Source of the DNA: Apostichopus japonicus
Lineage: Eukaryota; Echinodermata; Holothuroidea; Aspidochirotida; Stichopodidae
NCBI RefSeq assembly: GCF_037975245.1
Contig: NC_092561.1
Span: forward strand, 2,833,501 to 2,897,500
Reading direction: 5' to 3'
Length of the DNA stretch: 64,000 nucleotides
Shown: positions 46,300 through 59,600 of the stretch, piece by piece
Numbering within the stretch: position 1 is the stretch's first letter
Layout: the number at the start of each line of letters is the position of its first letter
Notes under the pieces: model-generated
The model's database searches: none
Told to the model about the DNA's origin: nothing
Seen by the model: the letters and a program-made list of their open reading frames with translations, nothing else
Made by a program: the position numbers and the translations under genes

Positions 46300-47720
46300 A
46301 GCTATCTTGTCTATTGAACTTGCAATTTTATGTAGAAAAGGCCATTGTGGAAACTCGACATTTTAATGAGCCTGTATCTACATGGTGGATGACTACATTA
46401 ATATTGAGCATATTTTACATGCATCAATTTACTTATTTAAACAAGGTGCTGTGATGCTCCTCTGAAGCCAGTAACTTTCCGCTACACAAATAAGAAGAAA
46501 GAAATTCCGATCATGCAAATTCTGCTAAATACTGTTACATGTTCACATGCTGTTACAGCTAAATTTTCCGTTTTGTAAGGATGATTGCAACTGGCTATTG
46601 TCCTTATTTTGTTGTTCTATTCTATTGTTTGTATAACATGGCAAGAGATCAGGCATAAATTTTTTTCGAAACAATTCCCTCAATCTGGCATGTTGTGCAA
46701 CATGACATAAACCAGACAAGAATAGAGCATGACCATGGTTAGTCGATTCGTCAGATAGGAGGATTGTAGCTGGAAATATGGCGATGTACCGCGAGACACA
46801 CTCAAACAAGAAAAGAGCATGGATAATGGTTAGTTTAGAAAAGAAACAGAGGATTCATTTTCTCACAATAAAAACAACATATTGCAACTTCTCTGAGGCT
46901 GTTTGTCTGTTCATGAATTCAAGGCAGAAAGTTATCTTGAATGTTAAGTGTGTCATACCTCAAATATGCGTGATGAATATCTTGGGTGGCATATTGTTAA
47001 ACAAATGACAGTGTTTTTTTGTAGATCATATAAAATATTGCACTATTTGAAATAACTCTGTCGAAAGCGAGAGTAAATTGAACCCTAGTTATGAGATGGA
47101 AAGAAAGAATTGAACAGAAGGACTTACGAACTAAATAATGTAACGGCAATGGTCAGTTTCAGGCTCCGTACAGAAAATGCTATTTGCAGGCTGCAGGGTA
47201 TTTCCACAGATGGAGATATTTGAAATGCAGGGGACATTATAGGGTCTTTTAAAGAATTGGCAGAGTTTTTTTATGTAAAGCTGCTATACTTATCATGGAA
47301 AAGTTCCATAATGTAGGCATGGCGTCTCCTAGCCTTATTTGGGTATATGTTCTTGCATTCCGTATTTGGAACACTGCCTACTATTGTTTGTATTGCTTGT
47401 TCTTAAGTTAGGTAAGTCAGTATTGTAACATGTTTTTATTTTAACACATTGATTGCATCTGTACAAACCTATACATTGAGTTGAACTACAATAACTATGA
47501 GCAGGGAAATCTTACCACTATCTCACTTGCATATCTTTATGATAAAGTGACCATGACACGAAATTTTCGAAGTCCTATATTTTTGGGATCCATCAAAAAA
47601 TGTTCTCTAGAACATATATCAACCAATCTGCCAGTTTAAAACTTGATTTTTCAAGTCGAAAATTGAGAATGAATTTACCCTTTTTGGCGTTTGAAACTTT
47701 GTTTATTCGAAAATTTTCCC
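46300..47720. other. No recognised gene
   Basis: AT-rich. An 88-codon minus frame at 46543-46809 has no known domain. Confidence 0.35.
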
Positions 47721-47727
47721 GTTTGCA

Positions 47728-47745
47728 TGACGTCATGTGACGTCA
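47728..47745. promoter_or_regulatory. Twin CRE-like palindromes
   Basis: TGACGTCA occurs twice with two bases between (47728-47735 and 47738-47745), each a full CREB/ATF site. They lie about 150 bases upstream of the ATG at 47889, a plausible promoter position. Confidence 0.5.
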
Positions 47746-47888
47746 CGTTTTGAACACATTTGTTGTCGCTGCTAACAATCCTCCGAACATACCATTCACG
47801 TACACAGTAGAAAAGTACACATACCACTAGTAGTTACTTAACCAAACACCGATCACAAGTGCGATATCAAATCAAAATTCCCTGTGAA

Positions 47889-48704
47889 ATGGCGGATCCA
47901 GAACCAATTGCGGCAACCGAAGTTCAAAGTGATAGTGGTTCTTCACCAGGCAGTGAAATTGGTCTATAATTAGAGTGCCCTTTCTCATATTCGAAGCAGA
48001 GAGTGAAGGCGATGATCATGCCATTATTGAACCGAACGTGGAGGGTGGACCGGAGGTGTTAGAACCGTATCAGTTCGAGCCTGTTAAACGAGCCGAAATT
48101 GAAGCTCCACAACATATCGAAGAAGAAATCCGTTCGAAAAGATTGCAAGGAACATACAACGTGGTAAGAATTAATTAACGAAGCATTTAAAAACAAAATC
48201 CAGTCCATTTTGTGCATGTGTTGTTGGAATTCGCGGAACACCCTAAACCGTATTGTGCGTTGTGTTACGGTAACTTACAACCAATATGCTGTATACTGTG
48301 TGTAGGCATATGTGTTATTTCATACTCATTATTACTTGGCTAGTACTTTGGCCTGGAGTTTTGCAAATCAATTTTCTGAAACAAAAGAATGTTTCATGAT
48401 ATATGGAAGGTGTAAATTCACAACAAATGTAACCATAACTGTACATTGTATGCCTGCTTGTTATTTTGGACATCATGGGCCAACATTAATACATTTTGAA
48501 CTTTCATAAATTTTTCCCCAGGCAGTACAGATACATAGCCTATACAGTCAACAGGTTCAATGGTACTTGGGGTTCCTAGCAAGACACGTCAGGGTTGTGC
48601 TACCATCATGTGCAGTCCAAAGGATCAGAAGTGAGTTTCCAGCCAATGGTCATTACACTGGATTCAAGTTGCCAGGAGAAAACTTATTGTATAGGAAGCC
48701 TTGA
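47889..48704 (+). pseudogene. Remnant of a P2X7-like intracellular-domain gene
   Basis: ATG at 47889 starts MADPEPIAATEVQSDSGSS but stops after 26 codons. A second frame from 47975 goes on with PYQFEPV, which resembles the N-terminal motif of invertebrate P2X7-intracellular-domain proteins, and reaches a donor at 48164 (GTAAGA). The acceptor TTTTTCCCCAG at 48521 leads in the same phase to WYLGFLARHVRVVLPSCAVQ and HYTGFKLP, the C-terminal signature of that family, and a stop at 48702-48704. The Cys-rich zinc-binding middle is missing. The single frameshift before 47975 could also be a sequence error. These domains are multicopy in many marine invertebrates. Confidence 0.55.
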
Positions 48705-51280
48705 TTGAGAAATTCCTCCAGAAACACCTTTTCTAAACTACGATTGTGTTCGATTATCAATCCGTCAGGGTTCCCTCAGTGTTGATATATAGAAATTGAT
48801 GACTTTTAATTCAGGATGAAAAGGTTATTTTCCAGACCCAACATCAACAATGAAAGAAAAGGCATGTTTTGAAGCATTTGGACACAAGTATTGGCGTGAC
48901 CGTGATGTCATATAATATGTGCATAAGGGAACGGGCATTGACCTTTTTAGGAGCATCTACCTCCCAGACATTTGCTTCGTACCTTTAATCTGGAAGCCAA
49001 AATATCCATATCACCAATGATATTTGACAGAAAAGTCATAATAAAGACAATGGAGGCAGCAGAACTCTTTAATGTTTAGACTTTGTTTCTTCAGCAGCAG
49101 TTGGTTTGTTTTACAGTCTTTCTTCAGAAACTCAGCAGTACACCCTGTTAATGGTCTTCGATTGTTTTAATGCGTGTGATGCTGTGTTTCACTTTGCCTG
49201 TCAGTGTTGTACGTGTCGTCGTGCGTGGGTATCATTTTTGCATGTGAGTTACTTCGTGCAGTGCTTCTTGGTTTAAATAACCCTTTATTGTATTTGCTTC
49301 TGGATTATTCTAATTAATTTGTCACAACAACGATTGATAGCGATGGACATACAACTGCTTTGTAGGCTTAAAGCAAAAAATTTCATGTAAGTTGTTTTCT
49401 TTAAACCTCTTTTGATGTCACAAATTACATTAGTATAATTTAAGAATGATAATGTTTATGGAAAGTACAGTTTTACTTTTATGTCATATAATACAATGAT
49501 TGTTGGTAATGTTACTTTAGTCACAGGCTTCATCAGATTGTCCAAAATGACTGTCTAGAGCTGATATTGAATAAATTTTGTTCAATGATTTAAGACTTGA
49601 ATTACGTTGTGTGAATTTTTGGCTCTGTGACTTTAAAATAAACCGCTTTGAGATTTAATTAAACACCCTTTGGAATAAAATCTTTTTGCCTACCTATTTT
49701 GACCCATCCCCATTACCCCCACTCCCTCCACAACATAAAAAAATAGTTTTCCTGGAATAGGAATAAGAAATTATTGCTATAACTAACTGATCCAGCATAT
49801 TCCAGAAATAAATTGGGGCACTGAGATTTGTTCACAAGAAGATGTAACCCATCACTTCTGAAGCTAACCTCATAGCTTATTAGTATACAATAGAGCAATG
49901 AAGGGGGTGTTAATTTAGATGATACAGTAAAATCTCTTCGTCTATTGCGACTTCAGTGTAGTAACGCTAATACTAGTACTACTAGTGCTCGGCGCGCTAC
50001 CTCCTAAGGATCGCCAATTGCCCCTTTGGAGGTTTCCTGTTCCCCGATCTGGTCTTCAGAGAAGTTTTTTTTTGGATTACTTAACAGAAGAATGACTCTT
50101 TTATGTCGAACCGTTAAAGTCCATTTGTTTTATTTCATAACAAAAAGGAGGGATCGTAGTATGCTCCCGTGAAGTGTTCGCTTCATACGGAGCTGCATAC
50201 TGGCTAGGCCCAGTGAAATCGGCGCTGGTGTTGTGCACTAACTTGGTCATAATCGCCGTGTTTTATTCGTCCTTCAGCCATGGATGAAGGCTAATTGCAT
50301 GGGTTACGATATTTATGCAGCCCCCAACAACACAACGGACCGGCATTTCTCTCGGATAGTTTAAAACAGTTGTAAAACAAACTTGAAATTTCTAACGATA
50401 TAGCGTAATACAGTGGTTGTTCTCTCAGTGTAAATGTGCGTGTATATGGAACGGTATGATCGTCGCGCATCCGGTACATGCCTGGGCTTGGCACTTGTGT
50501 TCCTAACATGACGTCATCATTGTCTTGTTGTGAAATCGCATTCTTAGATATCTATTTTCGGATGCGAATATTAAAACGTTAATTACTAATTAGTCCTTGA
50601 GGTTTTCATGGTGATGAGGATAGTTTTGAACATAGATTTTCTCATAGATTAAGAGGAAGTTACTCTCGATTAGTTGGATTTTTCGTGTCATGGCCTCTTT
50701 AAAGTGACCATATTCATACTTTAACCCAAGCCATTATTCCATATAACAGTAGATAGTGTTCATCCAGAGTAGGCTACAGGATATTTTAAAGGTAGGCTAT
50801 GTAGAATTGGCCCTAATTTAGCATGCTATAAATGCTAGAATATTTAAAAAAAGAATTTTCCTACAGGTCTTTACTTTCCAAATTGTTCTACGGCATTCTA
50901 ATTGAAAGCATAAAATGCCTGAATGTCCCAGTTTCAAAACTTTGACCAAAGGTAACCATATTTGAATATCTGGTATATTTTGGGCCAATACAGCATACTC
51001 TGGTCGAGAGTTGCCGTGGAAGCCACCATATGTTTGTAGTAATGCAGTAAAATGTAGTAAAGGCAGCTGGAGGAGTCCAGTTTACCCCTGTGCCGAAGGT
51101 CATTCATCTTTTGGTTTTTGAAGAACACTTTAACCTTCCCAACCTGGAACCATACCATTAACGACATGTCTCTATAGGGGATTGAATCCTTAGGTAGCCG
51201 TCCTGAGCTAGTACGAATCAGCAGAGGGAGGTTGTGGATGCTACGCCTTCGCACCATTAAACCTCATGGGCTCAACATTC
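48705..51280. other. No recognised gene
   Basis: AT-rich, short frames. A compact CG-richer patch at 49960-50040 (CTAGTGCTCGGCGCGCTACC) has no assigned role. Confidence 0.4.
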
Positions 51281-51289
51281 AGGAAGGAC

Positions 51290-51705
51290 ATGACTAACTT
51301 TTCTTTTTTCCCTCCTTCTCCCTTTGCTTCCCCCCCCCCCCCCCCCATCACTCCTCTTCTCGTAGCTTTTTCCACCTTTTTTTCTCCACACCTTTTTGTC
51401 TTTGTCCTTCTCCAGTTTATTCCCTACCCCCTTCCCTTAATACTCTCTTTATCCCTCCACTGTTTATCTCCTACCTCTCCTCTTCCCCTGTTGGTTTCTT
51501 TCTTTCATTCTTCTCTCCATCCCGTGTCTACTAATCCACTTACATCTATCTCTTTGTGTTCACCATGCTCATTAACCTGTCTCTATTATGTGCGTGTTTT
51601 TCTTGTCCCTTCTGTTACTTGTCATTTAGCCTTTGAAGAAGATCCTGCTAGGATCGAAACGTCAGACCAACTTACTTCCACACATTTTCCTACACAGGCT
51701 CTCTA
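51290..51705 (+). mobile_element. Pyrimidine-rich repeat ending in a GAAACGTC hairpin motif
   Basis: A run of C- and T-rich DNA (15 C in a row near 51331) leads to TTGAAGAAGATCCTGCTAGG followed by ATCGAAACGTCAG (51638-51670). GATCC-TGCTA-GGATC forms a hairpin between TTGAAGA and GAAAC. Sequences of this form recur in Penelope-like elements and their degenerate hammerhead ribozymes; the assignment rests on this motif only. Confidence 0.35.
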
Positions 51706-51709
51706 GTGG

Positions 51710-53085
51710 ATAAGCAGTTTGCTAACAGTTTTATTTTATTTTGAACGCAAGTATTGAAGAACGTAAGGCCGGAAGCAAGTCGTTTCGTCAAATAAAAGTA
51801 CATTAGCAGCACATATTCAGTTCAGAAACTATTCGCTTTTTATTTCTTCAGCAATTTCTCCAACAAAAATCGGCAGCACGAGATCATACGGCCCATATGA
51901 CTCCTACGAGCTGGTATAGCGTTTTCCCAGCAGTACAATATACACTGTTCCATATAGCCAATCGAAAAATTGCGTACATAACAAGTGGAAAGTTGCTCGC
52001 ATAGCACATAGTACAATTACACAGTATGCCTATAGGTTACGCAACACTGTGAGAGGTGGATTAGAATCTCGGAAACCTGATACTTTGCGGTAACAGTACC
52101 CAGATCTGTATGCTGTTTATAGCTAAGGATGAGAATGCCACATTAAAGAGATGAATATTTTGCCGCTGTGAGAAGAGGGCAGCATTGCTTTTATTTTTAA
52201 ATCGGGGAGTACGTTGAGACAAGATTAGCGATTTCCTAGCTGAGAGAGTGCCTTTAATTAACTGATTATCGACCTTTATTAAGTACGAATAGAAGATAAC
52301 ATGATGATATCAGATTGTAAAAACGTAATCAAATCTGCCATTGCGAATGTAAAAGCAACCATCAAAGACTAGGCTTGGTACGAACGATTAGTATAGTTAA
52401 CACAGTTGCATTGTAGTATAGGCCTATAAAAATGCCCGGTTTGCCTGACTAGTTTAATAGAAAGTGAATCTAGATATGTGGTAGGTAAAGGCTGTGGCAC
52501 CGATTGAAAGCTTAAACAACCATCTGTAGCGTCGTAGCTACTGGTGTAGTGCGCCACCTCTTTAATTAATATTGTGTATCAATTTAGTGTTGCTTTACAT
52601 GCTGTAAGCCTACATACAGTACTCAGTCCCCAGAAATCCTGTGCACGCAATACTCCGCTATAATATTAAAGGGATTTAGCACTTGGGGTGACTCATTTGG
52701 GGTCGGTATGTAGCGTTGTAGCGCCACCAAATTTAGTTCACTTTTTTGGCTTCATTTTTTGATAGCGAGCTAGACCATGATTTGGCCAGCTCGAGAGAGA
52801 AGCCTAAAAACCTAGAGATGCTTGTGTTGTAGTACTTCGAGCGGCGGTTTTCTTTACTTAACATATTAACACTGGTAGTTCGATTTGTTGGATACAGTTG
52901 TGAACCGTGTACAAGGCGTTGTTAAGTCTTAAGTCAAAGTGTGCAGGAGTCACAAATAAATACACGAGTTGGCAATCCAAAATATACGGAGTTTGTTTTA
53001 TGTCACGAGTACACCCTCGTCATGCAACTACTATTCGGAGTTGCGTTTTATATTGCACTATGCATATAAAAATGCACCACTGTGT
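51710..53085. other. No recognised gene
   Basis: Short frames only. Two blocks (around 52430-52480 and 53310-53365) share AGAAAGT-AATCTAGA-ATGTGG, a short dispersed repeat. Confidence 0.4.
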
Positions 53086-53103
53086 TTGGTTAGTTTTATA
53101 ATA

Positions 53104-53290
53104 CTTTTTTTTAAGGAAAAGTCGCCCAGGAAAGAACCTGGGCATGAAACCAAACTATCGAACGACTGATCCGCTCTCAACCCCAGTCCCCTTGCATCGG
53201 GACTGTGTGATCATCGTCGGGTGCACATGTGCATCACCATTCCCCTCGAAAGGGAACAGATACTATACATGATCTTAGCCACAAGGCCGA
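53104..53290 (-). mobile_element. U2-snRNA-derived SINE, copy 2
   Basis: The minus strand begins TCGGCCTTGTGGCTAAGATC and continues to ATCTGTTC, 34 of 37 positions identical to the U2 snRNA 5' end. Next come a hairpin (TTCCC-GGGAA), a second (CAGTCCC-GGGACTG) and a third (GCCCAGG-CCTGGGC), then an A run of eight. An 18-bp target duplication, TTGGTTAGTTTTATAATA, is perfect (53086-53103 and 53291-53308). This is a retroposed short element and not a U2 gene. Confidence 0.85.
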
Positions 53291-53609
53291 TTGGTTAGTT
53301 TTATAATAGAAAGTTAATCTAGACATGTGGTAGATATTTATAGAAAGTGAATCTAGACATGTGGAAGATACGCATGATGTCACACCGTTAGACAGCTTAT
53401 ATGTAAAACCGTCAAATGAGAGAACTACTATTCGGAGCCTATCTTCGTGTGTCTACTCATTATAGTTACGAATCTAGCGAGAAACAATCCTTTTAAAAAC
53501 TTTAAAGACATAATGCGTACAAAGATATGTTTATTGCTGGAAAAGAGCACAGTAACTAGTCAATAACGTGACAAAGGAGAGAATCTGTATGGCGGGCCAT
53601 CAGTCTCAA

Positions 53610-54060
53610 ATCGTGGGGAATCGACTTATACCGATTTAAATCGACATATACCAATTGTCCTCGACTTATACCAGTTTCCAGCAGCTTAAATTGACTTCTA
53701 CCGATTTAAATCGACATAAACCAGTTTAATTCATCATATCATCGTTTAAATCGACATATACCAGTTTAATTGGACATATCATCGATTTAAATCGACATAT
53801 ACCAACTTAAATGGATGATAAGTAAAATACATCGGTATATGTCAAGTTAAATCGACATAATACCAATTTAATTCGACTTATGCCAGTTTAAATCGACTTG
53901 TATCTCCACATGATGTATCTCCACATGTCAATCGTCACCGAAATCGGGATTTGGAATATGTTTAAGAGCTACATCGATGATATATCGATTTAAATAGGTT
54001 TAGGTCAATTTGAGTTGCTAGAAACTGGTATAAGTCCACGGAAATTGAGTTCTACAAAGG
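53610..54060. repeat. Minisatellite of AAATCGACATATACCA units
   Basis: About a dozen degenerate units of 19-22 bp (TTTAAATCGACATATACCAG and close forms). Most are in one orientation, with some inverted ones near 53840 and 53970-54030. Confidence 0.85.
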
Positions 54061-55269
54061 CGACTCATATCCAGTCGTAAAGCATGAAAGAATTTCACAG
54101 AAGTCATAGTTCAATTGGAAATTATAAGACGTGAAGTTTGACTTGAAATTCCTGCATGTATATTGCCAACGTTTATACCTTAAAATAGGGGTACATTTCT
54201 ATTTTTTAGATTCAAAGCATTGTAATCTTCAGAACCACCATATGTTTAAATATTTAAGTTATATCCACTCAAAGGGTAACACAAGCAAAAATTGTAATAA
54301 AAATGGGCAAAACATAAAATCTTGATGTCAGTTTTCTACTCTGACATCAATTATAAGTTTACTTATTTAAGTGATCACGTGCGATTCGAGAAAGGAAATG
54401 CATAAGATAGTAGTATAGTATACCCTTTTCGCATCCCTTTTAGAGGTGGAGGTGGAATGAGGTGGATTAGTTGAGGGCGTCCTTCGTGTAGGGTTCGGTG
54501 CTGTCAGCCCTATGAGAGGTGCGAACAATGCACTCATTGCTTTTATTATAATTATTTTTAACTTTGCTTTATCCTATTTAAGTATTTAAAAATATAATAA
54601 TAATAATAAAAATAGCTTATTAAACTTCATGACAAAACAAAACAAACGCAAACAAAGGAGATAAAACAAAAATGTTGGGATATTTTAATCATTTATTTTC
54701 CTTTTAAAGATTACTTTCAAAAATTATTGAACAAACAAAGTTGCAGTTATGTTTCACAACAATTATTTTACAATGTGTCTGAAAGTTATACATTAACGGA
54801 GAGAAAAATACCAAGCAACAGTGAAACGTAATACGCAAATAAATTTTCCCTTTTATATGGCTAATGTACGGATGACTATAATGAATTGTTGATTAAAAAT
54901 GTTTTGTTTTTAATTTTAAATGATTTACCACATTTTGTGACTTTCCTCCTTGATTTGTAACATTAACCAATGTTTTTTATCCTGTACTGTTTTGAATTTT
55001 ATCTGGAAACCTATTTAATAAGTATGATAACGGGTTAGGAAGTATAAACCAATAGAATATCAACGATTTTAAAATATATCGGATACTTTACTTTTCTTTT
55101 TTATTCAACTGATATACTTTTATTACATAATATTCTAATAATATACTACAAATCGTTTGTTGTCAATATACCGAGAAGTTTTAGAAGGCAATATACAGTA
55201 AATACATATTTGAAAATATCCAGTTTGTGGCTTAACAGGATCTAATAACTAAATATTAAAACAATTTAT

Positions 55270-55960
55270 GAGAGTGGATAGATAGATAGATAGATGGTTT
55301 ATTCAGCCACATGCATAAAAATACAATGGAAATTGTTCAAAACACAAGAGCTCTAAAACAGACATGAAATTGAAACGCAAAACGATGAAACACATATAAA
55401 AAGTGATATTGCATGAGTAATAAATACCGGTAGGCTATCGACAATGGTATAAAAACATTGCGATAAAAGTGACGATGTAAAAAAGTACGAATGATAAGAA
55501 ATATGTACGGCAAGAACCATAAAATATATACTTGTACGATAAACAGAGGGCTAAGTCAATAAAACAGAATTCAGAACAAATAAGACATAAGATACAGGGA
55601 GTAATAAATAAGTTAGCGACTATGATGCGCATTGAAAATCTTCACTGCAGATGGATAAAACTGTTGGTAAAACGCTTCGAACCTCTAAAAGCTAGTAATC
55701 TATTTCCTGAGGGAAGGACATTGAAATGCACAAATGCTGGGTGGGAATGGTATTTCATAATACAGTCTACACGCCTCAGTGCTCGCTCCTGATATAGTGA
55801 ATGGAGGGACGGTAGACTAGTGCCAATTATACGCTCAGCACTCCTGATAACTGACTGAAGTTTCCCTAGATCCCTCTGACTCACACGACTAAACCAGACT
55901 AAAATGTTTGTAGTTAAAATACTCTCTATAATTGCACGATAGAAATTCACTAAAATAAAA
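55270..55960 (-). mobile_element. LINE tail with (GATA)n end inside the left arm
   Basis: The 102-codon frame at 55642-55950 reads FYRAIIESILTTNILVWFSR and ends HPAFVHFNVLPSGNRLLAFR, the C-terminal end of CR1/L2/Rex-like LINE ORF2. About 350 bases of 3' UTR follow, and the element ends at a GATA microsatellite (55277-55295), as in such LINEs. It lies exactly where the left arm loses its match to the right arm. Confidence 0.8.
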
Positions 55961-56385
55961 TCACTAACACCATAAGACCATGTGTATGTCCACAGTTATG
56001 TGGACATTTTGCATTGTTTGATCCAATGAGTGATACTTTTACAACCAAACGATTAACATTGGATTTTAATTAATCATCTAAGAAGTCTTGTTCACATAGG
56101 TTTCCCTTCACTGATTTCTGCCAAATTATAAATCTTATCTCGCATAGAGATGAAGAAAAATATATTATTGTAATGCTATCCCTGTCTATGTTTATATCAT
56201 AGTATAATTAGGCCCATACATTGTATTATTGTTTCTTCCTTAATTTATACAGTAGCTTGGATCATGGTAGATGGATACATGGTAACCACAGGTTACTGTA
56301 GCCAACCACAAAACTGTGAACCTAGCATTCAATGCACACTGACTGATCTAGTGTATTAACGTACTGGGCTCAAGTAATACGTAAT

Positions 56386-56659
<274 letters not shown>

Positions 56660-59600
56660 GGTTACATGTCTTTATGACATCCTGCAGAATAGAAGTTATA
56701 CAACCTCTGCACAATTACTGTTTCAAAATTATTGCTTCACGCTGGAATGTTGCTTTTAATAAGTGAATCATTACACTATGATAGTAGTCACCTTTGCCTC
56801 TTTCTTTTTCAAACTGTATAAGTGAACTTGAAACCGTCTTTTTTTCTTTAACCTTACTTTTACTTTAATAATAAAAAAATTCATCAGTGTCCGCTGTAAC
56901 AGTGTTTTGTTCAACTGAATAACTCGTCACAATTCAGTTGTGATTCTCTTCAAGTGGGAGGTACCACTATTTCCACATTCCACCGTTCCTACGCCCTCGG
57001 GAACCGCGTCGTATACCCCACAAGAATGCCACTTCCGTGGTTGACACCTCCTGTTACCACGCCATAATCCACCCGAGAAATGGAAATAGGCTATTACCCA
57101 CATGGCATATTCCATAGGCAGAAATAACTTAACATTTAGTCGATGCAAAATGAAAGTGAATTTGTTGGATTCAAGCGCACTATCTGTACACGTATGCGAA
57201 TGTACCTTTGTAACGACTGACCTTAAATGTCCGCTCTTTTGTCTTAAACGGCGCTTCGACAGCACTAACGTAGCTAAATTACTTCCTTCCCATAAAAAAA
57301 TATACAGAAATGTGATAAGGCACGGAGGGAAGCGTTTAGATTGACCTCGTATAGAAAGTACCTATTAAATACAGTTCCATTACGTTTTTCTAATAACATC
57401 ACAGGTTACACAAACACCTTTTTGGAAATTTAACCTCTCAGTCACCGGCATAAACATAAATTAGATGTTACTTTATTATTTTGAGCTTGGATTTTTTACC
57501 TTAAGATTGTTTTAATCTGTTAAATTGTTGTTTGTTTAACTAATATGTGTTTTATTTTCTAGTTTTTTGGGGGGAGGGGGGGGGGTATAAAATGATCGTC
57601 TGCGTTGAAATATACACCTAGCGACGTCCTTACTTGTAAGCAAACTCCTCAACCGTTGATTTTTGTTTTGTTTATCACACTGCGAGTAGTAGCCGTAGAG
57701 GCAATGCACATTTCAGTACGTTTGAAATCTCGTCAGCGCATACTTGCAAGACTGGGTTTTAGGGCCAACCTTTGATATTTATCCTCTTAAAATATATGCT
57801 GAAATCGTATATGGTACCGCAATCTGAAAATTTCGAAAGCAAAGAACCCACCAAAGTCCACCCTTGGGCCATAACTATTTTAACAACTGGGGATTCCAAG
57901 CCTGTACCAGTGAGCTGGACTAATTAATACATATTTGTTTACTTAGTTTTCTTGGTTTCTATATTACTTATCGTGCATTAAAAATCGACTTGTTACTACC
58001 GCAGCTCCTCCTATCACGTGAAATTGAGTAACTTAATGCCAGTTATGACTGCAGACTTCAGGCTATAGATTGGTAATTCTCTTGACCGCTTTACTGCTGT
58101 ACACATGTAACACATTAAAGTTTAATATTATTTATAAAGAGGGGCCTAACACAACATGTTATGAAGTCAGTTAGTAGAAAAGGCATTATATCGTTTATTT
58201 AGCATCGTAACTATGGAACAATGTAACTACGTATGCAAATTTTGGAGTGAATCGTCTTGATATATTTTACTGGCTTTGTCGACTTAAAGAAAATATCCAG
58301 ATTAAGACGCTGACAGTATATAACATTCCAGTCATAACCAAGGGCGGTAATTATCGCAAATGTTATTGTCGTTAAGTCTAGCCCTCCATAGCTTACCATA
58401 TCTAGGCTTATCATAATACTTACACAACTTTCTACATGCTTATCACTACTGCTTCATTCATTCTATGTATGTGGTTGTGTATTGTACAGGTCATACAATT
58501 TGGTATACAGGATGTTTGCTGTACTCGTATGATTGTTCAGAGCTGATCACAGGATGTTCGGAAGTGTCCGGTTTCTATTTTCGAAACTCATCATTAGATA
58601 TTATATAAGCAACACATGTATTACTCTTATATGGATAAAGGTTATCGGATATACTCATGAAACGATGCGAACTCCCCGTGTAGTTGTTTCAATTTACATA
58701 CTGTATTGAACACAATGGCGTATTACTTGAGCCCAGTACGTTAATACACTAGATCAGTCAGTGTGCATTGAATGCTAGGTACAGTTTTTTTTTGCAAGTT
58801 CACTGTACTGTTTTTGATATTTTCAACTTACCTTTTACGCTTTTTGAAGTATAAAGTATATTTGTTGTGCTCTGTCATTGCCATCGGGGTTGTACACCCC
58901 TCTGTCGTTCTGAAATACCTAGAAACTTTAAGTAAATATATATTAACATAGGACAGTAAGTTACTATTGATCAGTTTGTAACTCAGAACTGTGGTGACCA
59001 AATATATTTCTTGGCCAGCACGGACTGACTAGACTTTACAATATGGTAGTGATATTTTGTGCCAAAGGATATCTCATTGACACTCTTTACAATATTAATA
59101 TTCTTTACAAAAGGTCCCCCTTCGCCCCTACCAGAGTGAATAGGCCCCTTGAAATTCTTAGGCTCATGCCAACTGGCCCATCTACCCTCCTCCTGCTCTG
59201 GCCTGCCCCAGAAGCGTGGATCTATATACCCCTGGCGTTTTATTCAACCGTGGTATCCCGTACTCATTAGTTCCCTGCCGGTTGATTCCAACATTCCTCA
59301 GTCAACGGATTACAATTGATAGACTGATTCCTTATTTCTACATGATAATTGAATGGATGCTAACAACCCTGTGTTTCATTTCTCTGTTTCTCATATTGAC
59401 GAAACAGTACGTTCTCTGCATTTTTAAGTTATGAAGCGTACACATTACATCCGATATCGTAGTTTGATGTATATTACATGTGAAACGGTCTGAAAACAAT
59501 TGGTACACTTTTTTTCAATACTATTGATTTCCCTTTACACTTCTCGACAATGCTAAACCAGCTGAACCTTTGTATTAACAAACAAGTGCCAGGCAATGGA

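Noticed and set aside
53104-53290. A functional U2 snRNA gene
   Set aside because: Only the first 37 bases match U2; the branch-site region is followed by unrelated sequence and an A tail with target duplications.
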